A DNA stretch of 64,000 nt from Clusia tigrina (lineage: Eukaryota > Arthropoda > Insecta > Diptera > Clusiidae), in NCBI GenBank assembly GCA_920105625.2, contig OV050031.1:5187501-5251500 (forward strand). Reading direction: 5' to 3'. Position 1 is the stretch's first letter. Every line of letters begins with the position of its first letter. The notes under the pieces are model-generated. The model had not been told where the DNA came from, searched no databases, and saw only the letters and a program-made list of their open reading frames with translations. The translations under genes and the position numbers were made by a program. Shown here in pieces: positions 62,258 through 64,000 of this stretch.

Positions 62258-63228
62258 AGCTGGCCTACTAGGTGGCCTGTGAGGTAGCCTGTGAGGTGAC
62301 CTGTGAGGTGACCTGTGAGGTGACCTGTGAGGTGACCTGTGAGGTGACCTGTGAGGTGACCTGTGAGGTGACCTGTGAGGTGACCTGTGAGGTGGCCTGT
62401 GAGGTAGCCTGTGAGGTGACCTGTGAGGTGACCTGTGAGGTGACCTGTGAGGTGGTCTGTGAGGTGACCTGTGAGGTGACCTGTGAGGTGGTCTGTGAGG
62501 TGACCTGTGAGGTGACCTGTGAGGTGGCCTGTGAGGTGACCTGTGAGGTGATCTGTGAGGTGGCCTGTGAGGTGACCTGTGAGGTGACCTGTGAGGTGGC
62601 CTGTGAGGTGGCCTGTGAGGTGACCTGTGAGGTGACCTTTGAGGTGACCTGTGTGGTGGCCTGTGAGGTGGCCTGTGAGGTGACCTGTGAAGTGACCTGT
62701 GAGGTGGCCTGTGAGGTGGCCTGAGAGGTGGCCTGTGAAGTGGCCTGTGAGGTAGCCTGTGAGGTGACCTGTGAGGTGACCTGTGAGGTGGTCTGTGAGG
62801 TGACCTGTGAGGTGACCTGTGAGGTGGCCTGTGAGGTGACCTGTGAGGTGACCTGTGAGGTGACCTTTGAGGTGACCTGTGTGGTGGCCTGTGAGGTGGC
62901 CTGTGAGGTGACCTGTGAGGTGCCTGTGAGGTGGACTGTGAGGTGACCTGTGAGGTGCCTGTGAGGTGGACTGTGAGGTGACCTGTGAGGTGGCCTGTGA
63001 GGTGGCCTGTGAGGTGGCCTGTGAGGTGGCCTGTGAGGTGGCCTGAGAGGTGGCCTGAGAGGTGGCCTGTGAAGTGGCCTGTGAGGTGGCCTGTGAGGTG
63101 GCCTGTGAGGTGGCCTGTGAGGTGGCCTGTGAGGTGGCCTGTGAGGTGGCCTGTGAGGTGGCCTGAGAGGTGGCCTGTGAGGTGGCATGTGAGGTGGCCT
63201 GGCTGTGGTCTGTGAGGTGGACTGTCAG
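62258..63228. repeat. 12-bp minisatellite, about 80 copies, inside a non-LTR element
   Basis: Nearly a kilobase of the unit GAGGTGACCTGT / GAGGTGGCCTGT with a few one-base and multi-base slips (for example 'gaggtgcctgtgaggtggac' at 62919-62938). A larger duplication is visible: variant strings around 62400-62700 recur around 62750-62920. The right third (62985-63180) is more uniform, mostly GGCCT units. Read on the minus strand in the element's frame, each unit is Thr-Gly-His-Leu. The long frames on both strands (up to 306 codons) are repeat artefacts, not genes. Confidence 0.97.
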
Positions 63229-64000
63229 AGTTCTTAAATTATTTTTATTGAACAGTTTGCGTTATAGTCTCCAATCATGACCTTGTATTGTCTAAGTTTA
63301 AGGAGTGAGGTACTATAGCGTTTTCTTCTGTACTTCTTTCCGGTTTTAATTTATATTTTATGCCTTTTACCACTACGCCAAAGATTGGTTCAGGTCAAAT
63401 AAATGATGTTGCTGCCCAATTCCTGGCAAGACTATCCGCTTTTTCATTTCCAATGATTCCACTGTGTCCTGAGACCCATATTAAAAGTTTATTGAGGCTC
63501 CCTAACTTTTTTAAAAGATCTACACATTCCCATACGAGTTTAGAATGAATCTCGTATGAATTGAGTGCTTTGATAGCTGCTTGGCTGTCCCACAAGGTTA
63601 CATCGGAGGTTAAGGATAACACAGAGGCGAATTGCATGTATCTCTGCCTGGAATATACTGGGTGATTCTTAAATTGGTTCGGAATTGTTGACCCTAGTCG
63701 CAAATATGCCAGCTCCTATCCCTTCTTCTGTTTTTGAAACATCTTTGAGCCACCTGATGGTATCTGGATCTTCTAGAATATCTTGAAGTGATTCAGGTTG
63801 CCATTCTTTCTTGTTTTATAAGTTAGTTGAAAAGTGTAAAATATTCAGACTGTATCTTACATTATCTTGTGCCGACTTCCTTAGTCTAGTTACAAGCATG
63901 CTATTCTCACAGTTGTGGGGTTGCGGTTTATAATTCTGCCAAGATTATGGTCTCGCAAAATTTGATTCTAAATATGTTTATCTTCAAGTTGGTAGCCTTC
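63229..64000 (-). mobile_element. RNase H part of the same non-LTR retrotransposon (minus strand), runs off the window
   Basis: Reverse reading from the window edge gives 'WQPESLQDILEDP' pieces, then 'RWLKDVSKTEEGIGAGIFAT', a frameshift, then 'WDSQAAIKALNSYEIHSK', 'KLLIWVSGHSGIIGNEKADS' and 'LARNWAATSFIGPEP'. This is the RNase H with its second Asp motif and the closing 'W(I)xGHxGIxGNEKAD'. The first catalytic Asp region lies in decayed sequence. After 'GPEP' stops appear, and the minisatellite takes over at 63228. The 5' part of the element lies beyond the window. Confidence 0.85.

Noticed and set aside
62268..63188. 306-codon minus-strand frame and the plus-strand frames across the same region
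   Set aside because: They are produced by a 12-bp repeat, which keeps all frames open; the sequence is Pro/His/Arg or Ser/Gln/Thr low complexity with frame slips.

Overview
The window looks like a gene-poor, repeat-rich stretch of an insect nuclear genome. A higher dipteran is likely, perhaps a tephritid fruit fly. The grounds are many decayed non-LTR retrotransposons that carry an RNase H domain and end in short tandem tails (TAACC, AATCT, TACC type), AT-rich spacers with many small tandem repeats, and one protein gene that resembles a fly Bax inhibitor-1. The species call is an inference; no rRNA, tRNA or marker gene is present to fix it.

Only one convincing protein-coding gene is seen. 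It is an intronless, intact 251-residue Bax inhibitor-1 (BI-1/TMBIM6-like) gene at 31394-32149 (+), followed by a poly(A) signal. Just downstream, in the opposite orientation (about 32340-32690), lies a decayed relic of the same gene family. The intact copy has lost both aspartates that form the pore/pH-sensor pair in BI-1 proteins (Asn190 and Gly215 at the expected 25-residue spacing).

Layout. 0-16 kb: AT-rich spacer with 5'-truncated or internally deleted non-LTR fragments (0.9, 1.5, 4.1, 6.1, 10.3, 14.1, 15.2 kb) and small minisatellites. 18.8-20.0 kb: a 1.2-kb unit with 45-bp perfect inverted ends, made of three copies of a repeat that carries arrays of perfect heat-shock elements; further copies lie at 34.8 kb (reverse, array lost) and 46.0 kb. 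20-29 kb: mostly featureless, with a three-copy 92-94 bp repeat and a 17-bp repeat. 29.0-29.9 kb: a 46-bp satellite in exact register with higher-order structure. 31.3-32.7 kb: the BI-1 gene and relic. 35-42 kb: more non-LTR pieces, including a reverse-transcriptase/RNase H element with a 70-bp element nested in it between 14-bp target-site duplications. 46.5-47.6 kb: a minus-strand non-LTR copy. 48.9 kb: a long imperfect hairpin. 49.7-50.4 kb: a compound tandem repeat beside a minus-strand TATA-containing segment. 50.7 kb: a perfect (TA)71 tract. 53-58.7 kb: non-LTR ends and fragments, one with clear target-site duplications. 60.3 kb: a 48-bp coding-compatible repeat. 61.9-64.0 kb: a minus-strand non-LTR copy split by an almost 1-kb 12-bp minisatellite that appears to have grown out of the element's own Leu-Thr-Gly-His codons.

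Nearly all other open frames are short, often lack an ATG and have no recognisable domain. No multi-gene pathway or operon is present. The main biological themes are retroelement decay, tandem-repeat birth, a possible heat-responsive repeat family and a divergent BI-1 paralogue.
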